Source: Methanobrevibacter oralis (GTDB taxonomy: Archaea; Methanobacteriota; Methanobacteria; Methanobacteriales; Methanobacteriaceae). Taken from it: a stretch of 64,000 nucleotides of DNA. Within the stretch, counting starts at the first letter, position 1; each line of letters opens with the position of its first letter. The position numbers and the translations under genes were made by a program. Positions 1-10,164 of this stretch are shown in pieces. Location: positions 1 through 64,000 of the forward strand of contig NZ_LWMU01000059.1 of the NCBI RefSeq assembly GCF_001639275.1, written 5' to 3'. The notes under the pieces were generated by a model that saw nothing but the letters and a program-made list of their open reading frames with translations, searched no databases and was not told the DNA's origin.

Positions 1-121
1 AACCATCTAAAGCAATATTATTACCAATAGTATCATTTGAATTATCAAATGCACTAACAGCCCCTAATGATAAGAAAGCTAATAAAACAATACTAATTAA
101 CATTATCCTATTAATTTTCAA
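1..121 (-). CDS. Secreted protein, N-terminal part only (runs off the window)
   Basis: Reading leftward from a TTG codon at 119-121, an open frame continues to the window edge. A GGTGG ribosome-binding site lies just upstream of the TTG, so I prefer it to the internal ATG six codons later. The first ~25 residues are a signal peptide: basic start (KINR), a hydrophobic stretch (LISIVLLAFLSLGAVSA) and a likely cleavage after VSA. The mature part begins with Asn/Asp/Thr-rich sequence like that of Methanobrevibacter adhesin-like surface proteins. Only 40 codons are visible, so the domain content is unknown. Confidence 0.6.
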   Translation of the reverse strand, partial: MKINRIMLISIVLLAFLSLGAVSAFDNSNDTIGNNIALDG

Positions 122-303
122 AATATTATCCACCTTTTTAATTAATTAAACAAATTATATTCAAATTATATTGAATATATGTTAATATTATATTATTTAA
201 GATATATTTATATGTTTTTAATCATTATGATTATTGATTTAACTTGACTATTTTAGATATAGATGCTGTTAATAGGTTTTTTTCGTATTGGGTCTATAAT
301 TTA
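122..303. other. AT-rich intergenic region, presumed promoter of the leftward secreted gene
   Basis: No open frame with a ribosome-binding site is seen here. The stretch is very AT-rich with several TTTATAT-like boxes (for example near 200-215) that could serve as an archaeal TATA element for the leftward gene. It ends at the left inverted repeat of the IS630-like remnant. Confidence 0.3.
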
Positions 304-1672
304 TTATATAGTTTTTCTTAAAAAGTTTATACCATATAAATGACAAATTAATATTCATGGTAAAACGTAGCAAAAAAATTGAAGGGCATCTTGAATTGGA
401 TGAAATTAAGGATATTATGAAAGAATATAAGAATTCTTATGACATGTATAGAAAGTTACTTGTTATAAGTATGGTGTATCAGGGTGAAACGATTTCTCAA
501 GCTTCTAATTATGTTCACGCAAGTAGAAAATCTGGGGAACGTTGGGTGAAAAATTATAATGAAAATGGTTTAGAAGGTTTGTATTCTAATTACCATAATT
601 GTGGGCGTAAACCAAAACTAACTAATGAACAATTAGTCGAATTAAAAGAAATTATTACCTCTAGCGAGGAATCATATACTATTGATGATGTTCAAAAACT
701 TATCAAAGAGTTATATGGTATAAATCATGATTATAAAACTGTTTGGACTATTATACGTAAAAAATTAGGCTTAAATTATGGAAAACCCTTCATTAAGTAT
801 TCTTCACGTCCAGAAGATGCAAAAAAACATCTAAAAAAAACTTATAAAACATAGATTTGGAAAATGAATTTTTAGTTATTTTGGATGAAACGGCCTGCCA
901 AAATACTCCAAAATACTTCAAGAACTCTTTATGAATATGGAAACAAAAATATAATTCCAAAAATTCCTAACAGAATAAAAATCAACATGATAGGTTATTA
1001 ATCAATAAAATTGCAAACCATTATGTTGAAAAAACAAAAAAATCAAATGCATTTACCTTTTTAATATCATTATGTAAATTCTGTATTTTAAATATAAAAA
1101 ATGAACAAGGACGTAAATTATTATACAAAGCTATAAATCATTCCAAATTTATTAAAAAAACATTAAAAAAGAACTATCTTCAGAATACGAATTAATAAAT
1201 AAAATCAATAATAAATTGTATGATGATAAATCAAAGGAAAAATCATTAAAATCAATTAAAAGAATTTGCAATAAAGAAGATCCCAACAACAAAACAAAAA
1301 TAGATAACAGAAAAAGAAAAAAATATTAAACAAAATATTGAAAATCCATTAAAAAAAGAGGTAATAAGTACAGAAAAGAAAATTAATATAGTATTAGACA
1401 ATATAAGAATTCATACGGCAAAAATGGTCCAAAAAGCAGCAGAAATATTAAATATTAATTTAATTTATTTAAGACCCTATTGTCCAGATTTAAATCCAAT
1501 AGAAGACGTATGGCGAGTAATTAAAAAAAATAATATATAAAACATGTTATACAACCAAAAATTAGTTAATTAACTTATTTAAAGATAAATTTTATGAATT
1601 ATCGACTTCAAATCATTTTATGAAAACTGGTTAAAGTTATATGGTAAAAATTTTTAGAGAAAAACTATAATA
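304..1672 (+). mobile_element. Decayed IS630-family insertion sequence
   Basis: Imperfect terminal inverted repeats enclose a broken IS630-type transposase. The left end (about 304-340) reads TTATATAGTTTTTCT, then AAAAGTTTATACCATATA. The right end (about 1638-1672), read in reverse complement, gives TATTATAGTTTTTCT, then AAATTTTTACCATATA. IS630 elements insert at TA and duplicate it; TA lies at both ends, but in such AT-rich DNA this means little. The element is too broken to move by itself. Confidence 0.7.
357..1657 (+). pseudogene. IS630-family transposase, frameshifted
   Basis: The intact first part (357-854, 165 aa) is a helix-turn-helix DNA-binding region of IS630 type (residues ~30-75) followed by a second homeodomain-like region ending near KPFIKYSSRPEDAKKHL. 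The catalytic domain follows in shifted frames: LDETACQ near 880-900 holds the first Asp, VLDNIRIHTAK near 1390-1430 the second, and PDLNPIEDVW near 1485-1513 the final Glu. Several frameshifts and in-frame stops separate these blocks, so no active enzyme can be made. Residual coding resemblance continues to a TAG at 1655-1657. Confidence 0.75.
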
Positions 1673-1744
1673 GGTTTGAGATTTATTTGAAGTGTCATCA
1701 AAAACTTATAAATTTTTTCTCTAAAAATAGCTAAAAATAACTTC

Positions 1745-2782
1745 ATGTATTCCAATAGTATATTTCAAAAATTTTGTAGAGATAGAAATATTAAATCAAG
1801 TACTAAAAAAGGTTATGAATCCTCTTTAAGATTATATGAGAATTTCAATGGCGAAACAATCGAAAGTCTATTTGCCGAAGCACATAATGATGAGAATGAA
1901 GGAATTCCATTGAAAGATCGTAAAATTAAAAAACGTTTATTGGATTTTAGAAGCTATTTATTAAATAGTAAATTATCTCCTAATACTTCAAAGACATATT
2001 TCTCAAAAATAAAGACATTATATTTGCATTTTGAATTTGAAATACCTCATTTACCGCAAGCTAAATACGATAAAATTTATGAAACTAATTACTCGGACTT
2101 ACCAACCCGTGAACATATACATGAAACACTACTAATTTCACCAATTGATTTAAAAGCAGTGATATTATTTATGAGCAGTTCTGGAACTGCAAAAGCAGAA
2201 ACATTATCATTAACAGTTGGGCATTTTATTAAAGCTACTCAGGAATATCATTATGGAGGTTCAATAGAATTTATCTTAGAAACATTGGATAAAAAGAATA
2301 ATATTGTACCAACTTTTTATTTGAAGCGCATAAAAACAGATAAATATTATTATACATTTTGCTCTCCTGAAGCAAGTTCACATATTGTTAAATATTTAAA
2401 AACAAGGCAAAACTTAAAATTAGAAGATAAATTATTTGATTTTACATCATCTTTGCTTTTAACTAGATTTCAAGAGATAAATGATAAAATGGATTGGGGA
2501 TTTAAAGGAAAATACAGATTTTTCAGATCCCACACATTGCGTAAATTTCATGCATCCAATATTGGATTATCTGCAGAATATGTTGATTCACTTCAGGGGC
2601 GTAGCAAAAATGAAGTTCATGAAACTTACATTAAAACAAATCCAAAAAAATTAAAAGAAATATACCAATCTGCAATGAAAAATGTAATGATTTATGAAAA
2701 TTCGGAAAGAAAAATAGAAAAACAAGAATTTAATATTGTAATTAATGTTTTTCTATCTGGAAAAGAGTATAATATTATATAA
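1745..2782 (+). CDS. Tyrosine recombinase / phage-integrase family, candidate pglX invertase
   Basis: A 345-residue site-specific recombinase. Residues 1-115 form a SAM-like N-terminal core-binding domain (LSPNTSKTYFSKIKTLY). The C-terminal catalytic domain contains HTLRKFHASNIG near residues 262-273 (the His-x-x-Arg box) and a tyrosine in EVHETYIKT near residue 297, the expected nucleophile. The first catalytic arginine is less clear: the matching stretch reads SSGTAKAETLSLTV, with Lys where Arg is usual. Recombinases of this type catalyse strand exchange at short dyad sites and often lie next to phase-variable methyltransferase genes. Placed upstream of the duplicated pglX genes, it is the only visible candidate for driving the pglX inversion. 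That link is inference. Confidence 0.75.
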   Translation: MYSNSIFQKFCRDRNIKSSTKKGYESSLRLYENFNGETIESLFAEAHNDENEGIPLKDRKIKKRLLDFRSYLLNSKLSPNTSKTYFSKIKTLYLHFEFEIPHLPQAKYDKIYETNYSDLPTREHIHETLLISPIDLKAVILFMSSSGTAKAETLSLTVGHFIKATQEYHYGGSIEFILETLDKKNNIVPTFYLKRIKTDKYYYTFCSPEASSHIVKYLKTRQNLKLEDKLFDFTSSLLLTRFQEINDKMDWGFKGKYRFFRSHTLRKFHASNIGLSAEYVDSLQGRSKNEVHETYIKTNPKKLKEIYQSAMKNVMIYENSERKIEKQEFNIVINVFLSGKEYNII

Positions 2783-3034
2783 ATTTTTTATAAAGGCTTA
2801 TTTATTATATTTCCACCTTCTTTTTTTAATTTTAGTAGGGTTTTTATGAAAATTAATATTTTGAAATTTTAAAGTATGAATTATATTTCTTCACAAAAAA
2901 CCAATTAAATATAAAAAGAACAAATTTCATAATAAACCATTAAAAGACTTCATGTTTAATTTATAATTATTTATTTTTTCATGTGTTTTAAAATGTGAAA
3001 ACATGATTTGAATATATGTATTAAAGGTGTTATT

Positions 3035-5050
3035 ATGGATAAAACTGCTTTAAAAAATTTTGCCATTAAATCTAGGAGAAAACTTATTGATGATACAATT
3101 TATAGATTGAGTTTAATTGGAATTACTGAGGAATATATTCAGAAACCCAAAACTGCAGATGGAATGGAAACTTATAATATTGGGGGGTCCATGAATTATA
3201 CTATTTATGATGATGATATTCCAAAACGTGAATTAATACTTAAAGAGATAGAAAATAAAGGTTTTAATAACTTTGTTGAGGAAGTAGCATATACTTGGTT
3301 TAACCGCATAATTGCAATTAGATATATGGAAGTAAATAATTATTTACCAACAAAAACTCGGGTTTTATCCAGTGAAACAAAAGGTAAAAATGAACCAGAT
3401 GTGATTTCTAATGCTTTAAATATAGATTTGAACTATACGGTTGATGATAAAAAATTAATATTTAAATTAAAAAACGATAATAAACTTGATGATTTGTTCC
3501 AATTTCTATTTATCAAACAATGTAATAAATTAAATGAAATTCTACCAAATTTATTCAAAGAAACAAATGATTATTTAGAATTATTATTAAACATTTCATT
3601 CACAAACAACGAAGATATTATACGGCAATTAATTATTAATATTCCTGAAGATGACTTTAAAAATCAAGTTGAAATAATAGGTTGGTTATATCAATATTAT
3701 ATATCTGAAAAAAAAGATTATGTGATAAATATTAATAAAAGTAATGTTAAAAAAGAGGATATTCCTGCTGCAACTCAATTATTCACAACTGATTGGGTTG
3801 TTAAGTATATGGTTGATAATTCATTGGGCAGGTATTGGATTGAGAGAAACAAAAATTCTATTTTAAAAAATAAATTAGCATACTATTTAGATGAAGCAGA
3901 ACAAAATGATAAAACTCAAATAAAACTTAATAAAATTAGGAGTGAAAATATAAATGTTGAGGAATTAAAATTTTTTGATCCTTGTATGGGATCTGGACAT
4001 ATTTTAGTTTATGCTTTTGATGTTTTTTTAGAAATTTATAAAGAATTGGGATACACAGAAAAAGATGCTACTGAATCAATACTTAAAAATAATATATTTG
4101 GTTTAGATATTGATGATAGAGCATGTCAACTATCCTATTTTACCATTTTAATGAAAGCAAGAAAATATAATAAGGTAATTTTAAAAAAAGGTATTTCTCC
4201 AAATGTTTTTTCTATTCAAGAATCAACAGAAATTAATGATGATGTTATTGAATTTATTAAAAAACATGATTCTAAATTAGTTGATGATATCATTTATTTA
4301 AAAGACTTATTTAAATCTGGAAAAGAATCTGGTTCTCTTATCCATGTGAAGAGTATGAATTTTGATTATATGAAAGAATCAATGGCGAAATTATTAAATA
4401 ATTCGAAATCAACATTATCTGAGATAAATATTAGTAACAAAATTAATAATGATATTATGGATTTAATTAACCAAGCAGAGTTATTAGCTAATAAATATCA
4501 TGCTGTTGTGACAAATCCTCCATATTTGAATAAATTTGAAAAAACTATGAAAGATTTTGCTAAAAAGCACTATAAAGATTATTCTAAGGATTTATTTTCA
4601 ATGTTTATATATAGAAATTTTGATTTTTGTGAAGAAAATGGTTATTCTGGATTAATGACACCATTTGTTTGGATGTTTATAAAAAATCATGAAAATTTAA
4701 GAAAATATATTATAAAAAATAAATCAATTTCATCTTTAATTCAATTAGAATATTCTGCATTTTCAGAAGCTACTGTTCCGATTTGCACATTTATTTTATC
4801 AAATTTTGAGGGCGAGTATGATGGAGTATATCTAAAACTTTCAGAATTTACTGGTGGTATGGATATTCAAAAAGAAAAAGTTTTGGATATAATATCTGGT
4901 GACGAAGTTCTTAATGATAAAAGCAAGTTTGTTACAAAACAATCTAATTTTGATAAAATTCAGCACTGTCAATTTGTTAACTCTTTGTCATATTTTTTTA
5001 GTTTTTTTTCTTTTTCTTTGATTTTTTTTTGTTTTATGTTGTGTTTGTGA
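3035..5050 (+). pseudogene. pglX: pglX-A, 5' part (BREX type 1 DNA methyltransferase), cut by an IS element
   Basis: The start is ATG 3035 (MDKTALKNF), chosen because it matches the start of the intact copy and follows AAAGGTG; an earlier ATG at 3008 has no such support. The reading frame matches PglX through residue ~643. It holds methyltransferase motif I (DPCMGSGH, near residue 320) and motif IV (NPPYLN, near 500), so this half contains the catalytic core. The frame breaks at 4961/4962, where the insertion element begins; the last ~30 residues before the stop at 5050 come from the element. The 3' part resumes at 8545 and joins in frame: 3035-4961 plus 8545-10154 gives 1178 codons plus a stop. 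BREX PglX is an adenine-N6 methyltransferase that marks self DNA. Confidence 0.85.
4954..4961 (+). repeat. Target-site duplication, left copy (TAAAATTC)
   Basis: TAAAATTC lies immediately before the left end of the inserted element and is repeated at 8537-8544 just after its right end. The intact pglX-B gene has this octamer once, in the same sequence context (GA-TAAAATTC-CAAG), which shows the exact insertion point. Confidence 0.9.
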
Positions 5051-5951
5051 AAAGATTTAAATATTGGTTGTTGTTTTTTTTGTTGTAATGGGTTTTAATT
5101 CTAGTTTTTTGCGTTTTTTATTTCTTTTTAAATCTTTCTAATTTTTGATTAACTGGTTGATTTTTTTCTTAAATTATTTTTACCATATTTTTGTAATTAT
5201 ATTCTTAATTTGAGCAATAATAAGTTTTATATAGGTTGGAAGACAAATATTTATACATGAAACAAAAAAACAAATGCCTTCCATATCTTATTTTTGGATG
5301 GCAACCAATATATATTTAACTATTTCGAGTGTTGATCTTGTTAGAAAAAATGATGATGAAAGAGTGCAATGTAGTTTTGGTGATGAATACTGTTCAATTT
5401 TTTTTGTATATCGATGGCATTCTATGATGAAGATTGCGTTTATTAACAAAGATGGGGTTATTGAGTAATCCATGATCCTCATTGTAAATCATTGTTTTTC
5501 TCATGATGTTATTAAAAAATCTTATAATAAGCGTAAAATCTATTTAGAAAACGGAATTAGTGTTTATTATTAAAGTCAAGCGATATACTTTGTAAGAAAT
5601 GTAGAAAATATAGTCAAGTATTAGGCTTAATAGGAATTTTATGAAGATTTCTGTAATTTTTCAACTAAAATGAAAAACAAGGCAATTGAGTTGCGAAAAA
5701 GATGGTTGGAATTCATTAAGAAATCTTTCTTGGACATTTAATGTTTTTAATAGCATTAATATGTCATATGAAACGATATAGAAAATCGCTTTTAACTTTC
5801 AATAGATTGTTATTATGTTAACACCGATATGAAATTTTCACCTCTATGCTGCTTATGACTGTACAATGGATTATGAATTGAGCGAAAATGGTATTATAGA
5901 CATATATTATATTGATTTAATTAATCGAATGCCTATTGCAGAGTTAATATA

Positions 5952-7840
5952 GAGTGTTGGCAGAAATTATTTGATTTTGAACATTTTTCATTTCTCCTTT
6001 TTTTATGAAAACTTTTTTTAATTTAATGATATGAATTTTATAGAATTAATAACTGTAAATAAATCAATATTATTTTCTTTAATTAGACTAAACAATCTAT
6101 ATTAAATTGTAGGATGCTACAATGGTGAACATTAAGTTCTGAACTCTTTTTAATCCAGTTATTGGAATGTCGTCATAAATGATAAATTCTTTTGAAAGTT
6201 CCATTATGTGCTTCTACAGTTTTAGAACGTAATTATATATTCTTTTATTCCTTCTTCAGTAGCCATTAATCTCCTCATTTTTGTATGCAACTTCATGAAC
6301 ATATCGAGTTATTGTTCTATGATTTTTTTGTAAAAGCAAATTCCTGCAAATTTGCAATTTCTGCAAGCAAAATAGTTTAGAATAGAGTAATTATGAGTTT
6401 TTATTGCCTCCACATTTTTTCAGGTGGAGCATCATATTCACCATCGAGTGTTAATTCATGTTTTTCTGGACAAATAACAACATTTTTTATATTCATCAAA
6501 ATCAAAAATAATCTATAAGCAAATTGGTTTTCTGGTAAATTATCAGAATTATTCTCGATTTTGCTGTGATGTAGGAATTAAAGCAGATATGCCAAGATTA
6601 TCTAAAATAATTCAAATTTGCTAATAGTTAAATAAATCGTATCTGCACTAATTTTGCTTGGTTTGGAATTTAAATTAGTAGAGGATTTGATTCATTAAGG
6701 CTGGAATTTGATAAATGATCATGTTGGGATTTTGAACAGCATTCACACCACAAATCAATTTAGATTTCGTATCTGTTCCCCCAATTGAAATGTTTAATGA
6801 AAATTTAGGATATATTTTTGACTTTTATCCTTTGTTTTCATTAATCTAGCATTCATGATCATTCAAAGCCAACGATATTTGACCAGACCAATCAAGCAAA
6901 ATGCCACCAATGAAAAAGAATATTGACTTTTTCATTCATCCGTATTTTAGATTTTATCATTTAAAAATTTCCTTGCTGTTTTTCTAAGCTTCTTAATTTC
7001 ATCTTTTATTTAATTTTTGCACCATATAATGTCTTATTAATAAACTAAGGTCTTTTTCTTTAATTATATTGAAAGGAGAGTTTATAAGCTTTTTTAATTG
7101 TTCCATCAATTGCAATATGTTCATAATCAGTTAAACCAATTTTATTAGCTACAATTAGTATAAAATTCATTATTAACTGGTAAATTGGTTGAAAATACTT
7201 TACAATAATCTCTTATTGTCCTGTCACTTGGTTCTATGCCGTGAGATATAATATTGTATAAATTATTGTGTTTAGCATTATAAGATAATTCCACTGTGCT
7301 TGTTATTTTATTAATATATCCATAAAAAAAATTAGTTTTATCCATATCTTTTAGATTAAATGGTGGTTTTCCCACATTTGAAGTGTTACGTTTAATTTTA
7401 AAGTCAATTAAAAGTTCCATCAACGATTGTTGATGCAAGGATACATAAGTTGAAATTCGTTCTCCATTTCATCAATTTCCTTATTAAAATCTCTTAAAAT
7501 ATAGTTATTTAAAATCATAATAATTAAAACTCCATATATTTGATTAATATAATTATAAAATCCATTATAATTAATTATATATATGTAATTTATAATATAA
7601 ATAGATTTAAATAACTTATAGTTAGAATAAAAAATTTATAAACCTTATTATTAAAAACTAACAAGTATTCATAAGATAAATTGTATTTTAATTGAAATAA
7701 TGTAATTAAATTAAAAAATAATCAAAAAAAATAACTTTAAAAAAAATTAAATTATGAAATTGAACAAAATTTAATAAAAAAAATGTAAACTTAGTAAAAA
7801 ATGAACAATGATTAAAAACTAATAATTTCTGCCAACACTC
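5952..7840 (-). mobile_element. IS1182-like element nested inside the ISM1/ISL3-like element
   Basis: The ends form inverted repeats: GAGTGTTGGCAGAAATTATT from 5952 and its near reverse complement ending at 7840. The flanks share ATATA (5947-5951 and 7841-7845), a likely 5-bp duplication. The 1889-bp length suits the IS1182 group. The element carries one leftward transposase, now broken. It lies entirely inside the outer element, so it arrived later than, or together with, that element. Confidence 0.75.
6018..7518 (-). pseudogene. IS1182-like transposase, decayed
   Basis: Reading leftward from ATG at 7516-7518 the translation starts MILNNYILRDFNKEIDEMEN. A frameshift near 7440 leads to a 97-residue block (7145-7438) with GKPPFNLKDM, FFYGYINKITSTVE and GIEPSDRTIRDYCK, the N-terminal pattern of IS1182-type transposases. 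Near 6120-6240 the C-terminal block SKTVEAHNGTFK and ITGLKRVQNLMFTIVASYN can be read. Several stops and shifts lie between, so it is inactive. Confidence 0.7.
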
Positions 7841-8525
7841 ATATAGTGAAAAAAGAATGATTCTGCAACAACAAAAAAATTTTATAAAAAAAACAGCATC
7901 CAAAGCAACAGAGTCCATTGCAATAGTAAACTAGATTTAAAACCAGAATATAATAAAATAATGAGAGAACTCGGATTTGATACAACCAACACATGCACAT
8001 TTCACTTAAGTATTATAATATCAATGAAGAACTATAGAGAAGAACTAAAGCAAATGCGCAAAATGAATATGAAAGCAATCTAAAAAAAAAACAAAACCCT
8101 AAACTACTCAGAAACACAAATCAAAAAAAAAACAATCCAAAAAAACAGGGATAAACAACTACAAAATATGAAATCAACGAAAATATTATAAGCATATTTT
8201 TACAATATTATCCAAAAAAGAAACCTACAAAGAAGCAATATGAATACATCAATTTCCTAAAAGAAAAATTAATAAACTTATCCACCAATTCTAGCAAAAT
8301 ACTTAAAGAAAAAATTCTTCCCAGAATTACAAAAAATACATTACAAATCCTTAAAAAAAGACACAAAGGAAAACTAGACTGTACTAACAATCAAATAGAA
8401 AATTACATTGGAAATACAATGCCCAAAACACACAAAAAGAAAATTAGAACATTAAAAGGAACATTCAACCAGATAATGCACCAAAAAAATGGCTGGATCG
8501 AAAAACGAAAACAAGAGCTAACAAA

Positions 8526-10154
8526 TTGACAGTCCCTAAAATTCCAAGTTGTCCAATTGCATATTGGGCGGATGAAAATTTAATTAATTGTTTTAATAAT
8601 ACAAAATTAGAATCAATAGGGAATATTAAAGTAGGTCTGCAAACTGGTGAAAACGATAGATTCTTAAGATACTGGTTTGAAGTAGATTTTAATAAAATTG
8701 GGTTTTCTTCAAAAACATGTGAAGATTCATCAACTAGTGGTTATAAATGGTTCCCTTATAATAAAGGAGGATCATTTAGAAAATGGTATGGAAACCAAGA
8801 GTATATCATAAATTGGGAGAACGATGGTGATGAATTGAGAAATTTCAAAAAATCTGTTTTAAGGAATTCTAAGTTTTATTTCTATAAATCATTAAGTTGG
8901 TCAAAAATATCTAGTGGAAAAATTGCATTCAGATATTATCCTAATGGATTTATTTTTGATGTAGCAGGTTGTTCAGTATTTTTAAATGAAAATTTAAATT
9001 ATATTATGGGGTTTTTAAATTCAAATGTTTGTAGTAGTGTTTTAGATTTAATTTCACCAACTTTAAATTATGAAGTAGGTCATATTTCTTCACTACCTAT
9101 TAAGATTGATGAAACTAAAAAAGATAAAATTGAAAAGTTAGTATTAAATAATATTTCAATATGTGAAGAGGACTGGAATGATTATGAAACTTCTTGGAAC
9201 TTTAAAAAACATCCTCTTTTATATTTTAATAATAATTTACTAGAATCAAATTATAATGAGTGGGTTGAATATAAAAATAATCAATTTAATAATCTAAAAC
9301 AAAATGAAATAAAATTAAATGAACTATTTTCAAAAACTTATAATCTTCCATTTGATAACACTATTGAAGATAAACATATTTCTATCAAGAAACCTAACTT
9401 AAATGAAGATATAAAATCATTTATTTCCTTTGCTGTGGGTTGTATGTTTGGACGTTATAATTTAGATGTAGAAAATCTATTTTTTGCTGGAGGAATATTT
9501 GATTTAACAAAGTATAATAAATTTATTCCTGATAATGATAATATTATTCCGATATTAGATACGGAATATTTTGAAGATGATATTGTAGGAAAATTTGTTG
9601 AATTTGTTAAAATATGCTATGGGAAAGAATATTTAGAAGAAAATCTTGAATTTATTTCAAATTCATTGTCAACTACAAATAAATCTTCAAGAGATAAATT
9701 AAGAGATTATTTCATTAAAGATTTCTTCAATAATCACAATAAAATTTACAAAAAAAGACCTATTTATTGGCAATTTAATAGTGGAAAAGAAAATGCATTT
9801 AATTGTTTAATTTATGTTCATAGATTTGATTCAACTTTAATAGCTAAAATAAGAACAGAATATTTGCATAAAACACAAAAAGCTATTGAACAGAGAATTT
9901 CAAATTGTAATGAAATTTTTAAAAATACAGATTCAAATTCTGAAAAAGTTCGGGTAATTAAAGAAAAGAATAAATTAATTAAACAATTAGAAGAAAGTGT
10001 TGAATTTGACGAAGTTCTAAATCATATAATTAATTTAAATATATGCATAGATTTAGATGATGGTATAAAAATCAACCATAATAAATTTCAAAATATAGTT
10101 TTACATAAAGATGGAGTTAAAGATAAAAAAATAAATCTTTTAAAGAAGATTTAA
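8526..10154 (+). pseudogene. pglX: pglX-A, 3' part (target-recognition and C-terminal regions)
   Basis: The open frame starts formally at a TTG at 8526 inside the insertion element; authentic pglX sequence begins at 8545. It starts with the linker after the methyltransferase core (PSCPIAYWADENL), then the target-recognition region (KWFPYNKGGSFRKWYGNQEY), then a conserved C-terminal region (YFEDDIVGKFVEFVKICYG, YKKRPIYWQFNSGKEN, YLHKTQKAIEQ). The end lies tail-to-tail with pglX-B with a 10-bp gap. Without the 5' part it lacks the S-adenosylmethionine-binding motif and should be inactive. It remains a potential donor of recognition sequence to pglX-B by homologous recombination. Confidence 0.8.
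8537..8544 (+). repeat. Target-site duplication, right copy (TAAAATTC)
   Basis: This is identical to 4954-4961 and directly follows the right inverted repeat. Both copies being intact shows that the outer element has not taken part in a recombination exchange since it inserted. Confidence 0.9.
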
Positions 10155-10164
10155 TTTTATCTTA

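Larger units (their letters stand above)
4962..8536 (+). mobile_element. ISM1/ISL3-like insertion sequence carrying a nested second element
   Basis: The ends are inverted repeats: left AGCACTGTCAATTTGTTAAC at 4962, and right (reverse complement) GGGACTGTCAATTTGTTAGC ending at 8536. The repeats are 22 bp with 19 matches. An 8-bp target duplication flanks them. The same ends bound the second copy at 26537-27893. Internal sequence around 5225-5460 matches that copy (GGTTGGAAG, GCCTTCCATATCTTA), and 8360-8529 matches the transposase 3' end (NNQIENYIGNTMPK and NGWIEKRKQELTN). A different element is inserted at 5952-7840. An 8-bp duplication fits ISM1, first described in Methanobrevibacter smithii, and ISL3; the exact family is not settled. 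All transposase frames are broken. Confidence 0.8.

Noticed and set aside
1733-2956. Short direct repeat ACTTCATGT at the integrase start and again near 2947 as possible attachment sites
   Set aside because: Only 9 bp in very AT-rich DNA, no tRNA gene, and one copy overlaps the integrase start codon; chance is the simpler explanation.
5274-5482. Overlapping open frames of ~64 codons on both strands
   Set aside because: Both lie inside the decayed insertion element; the same DNA in the second copy (26860-26990) shows this is remnant transposon sequence and not a gene.
7706-8390. Leftward frames of 60-70 codons rich in Phe, Leu and Ile
   Set aside because: They arise from A-rich transposase remnant read on the wrong strand; there is no start signal and the + strand reading matches the transposase end.
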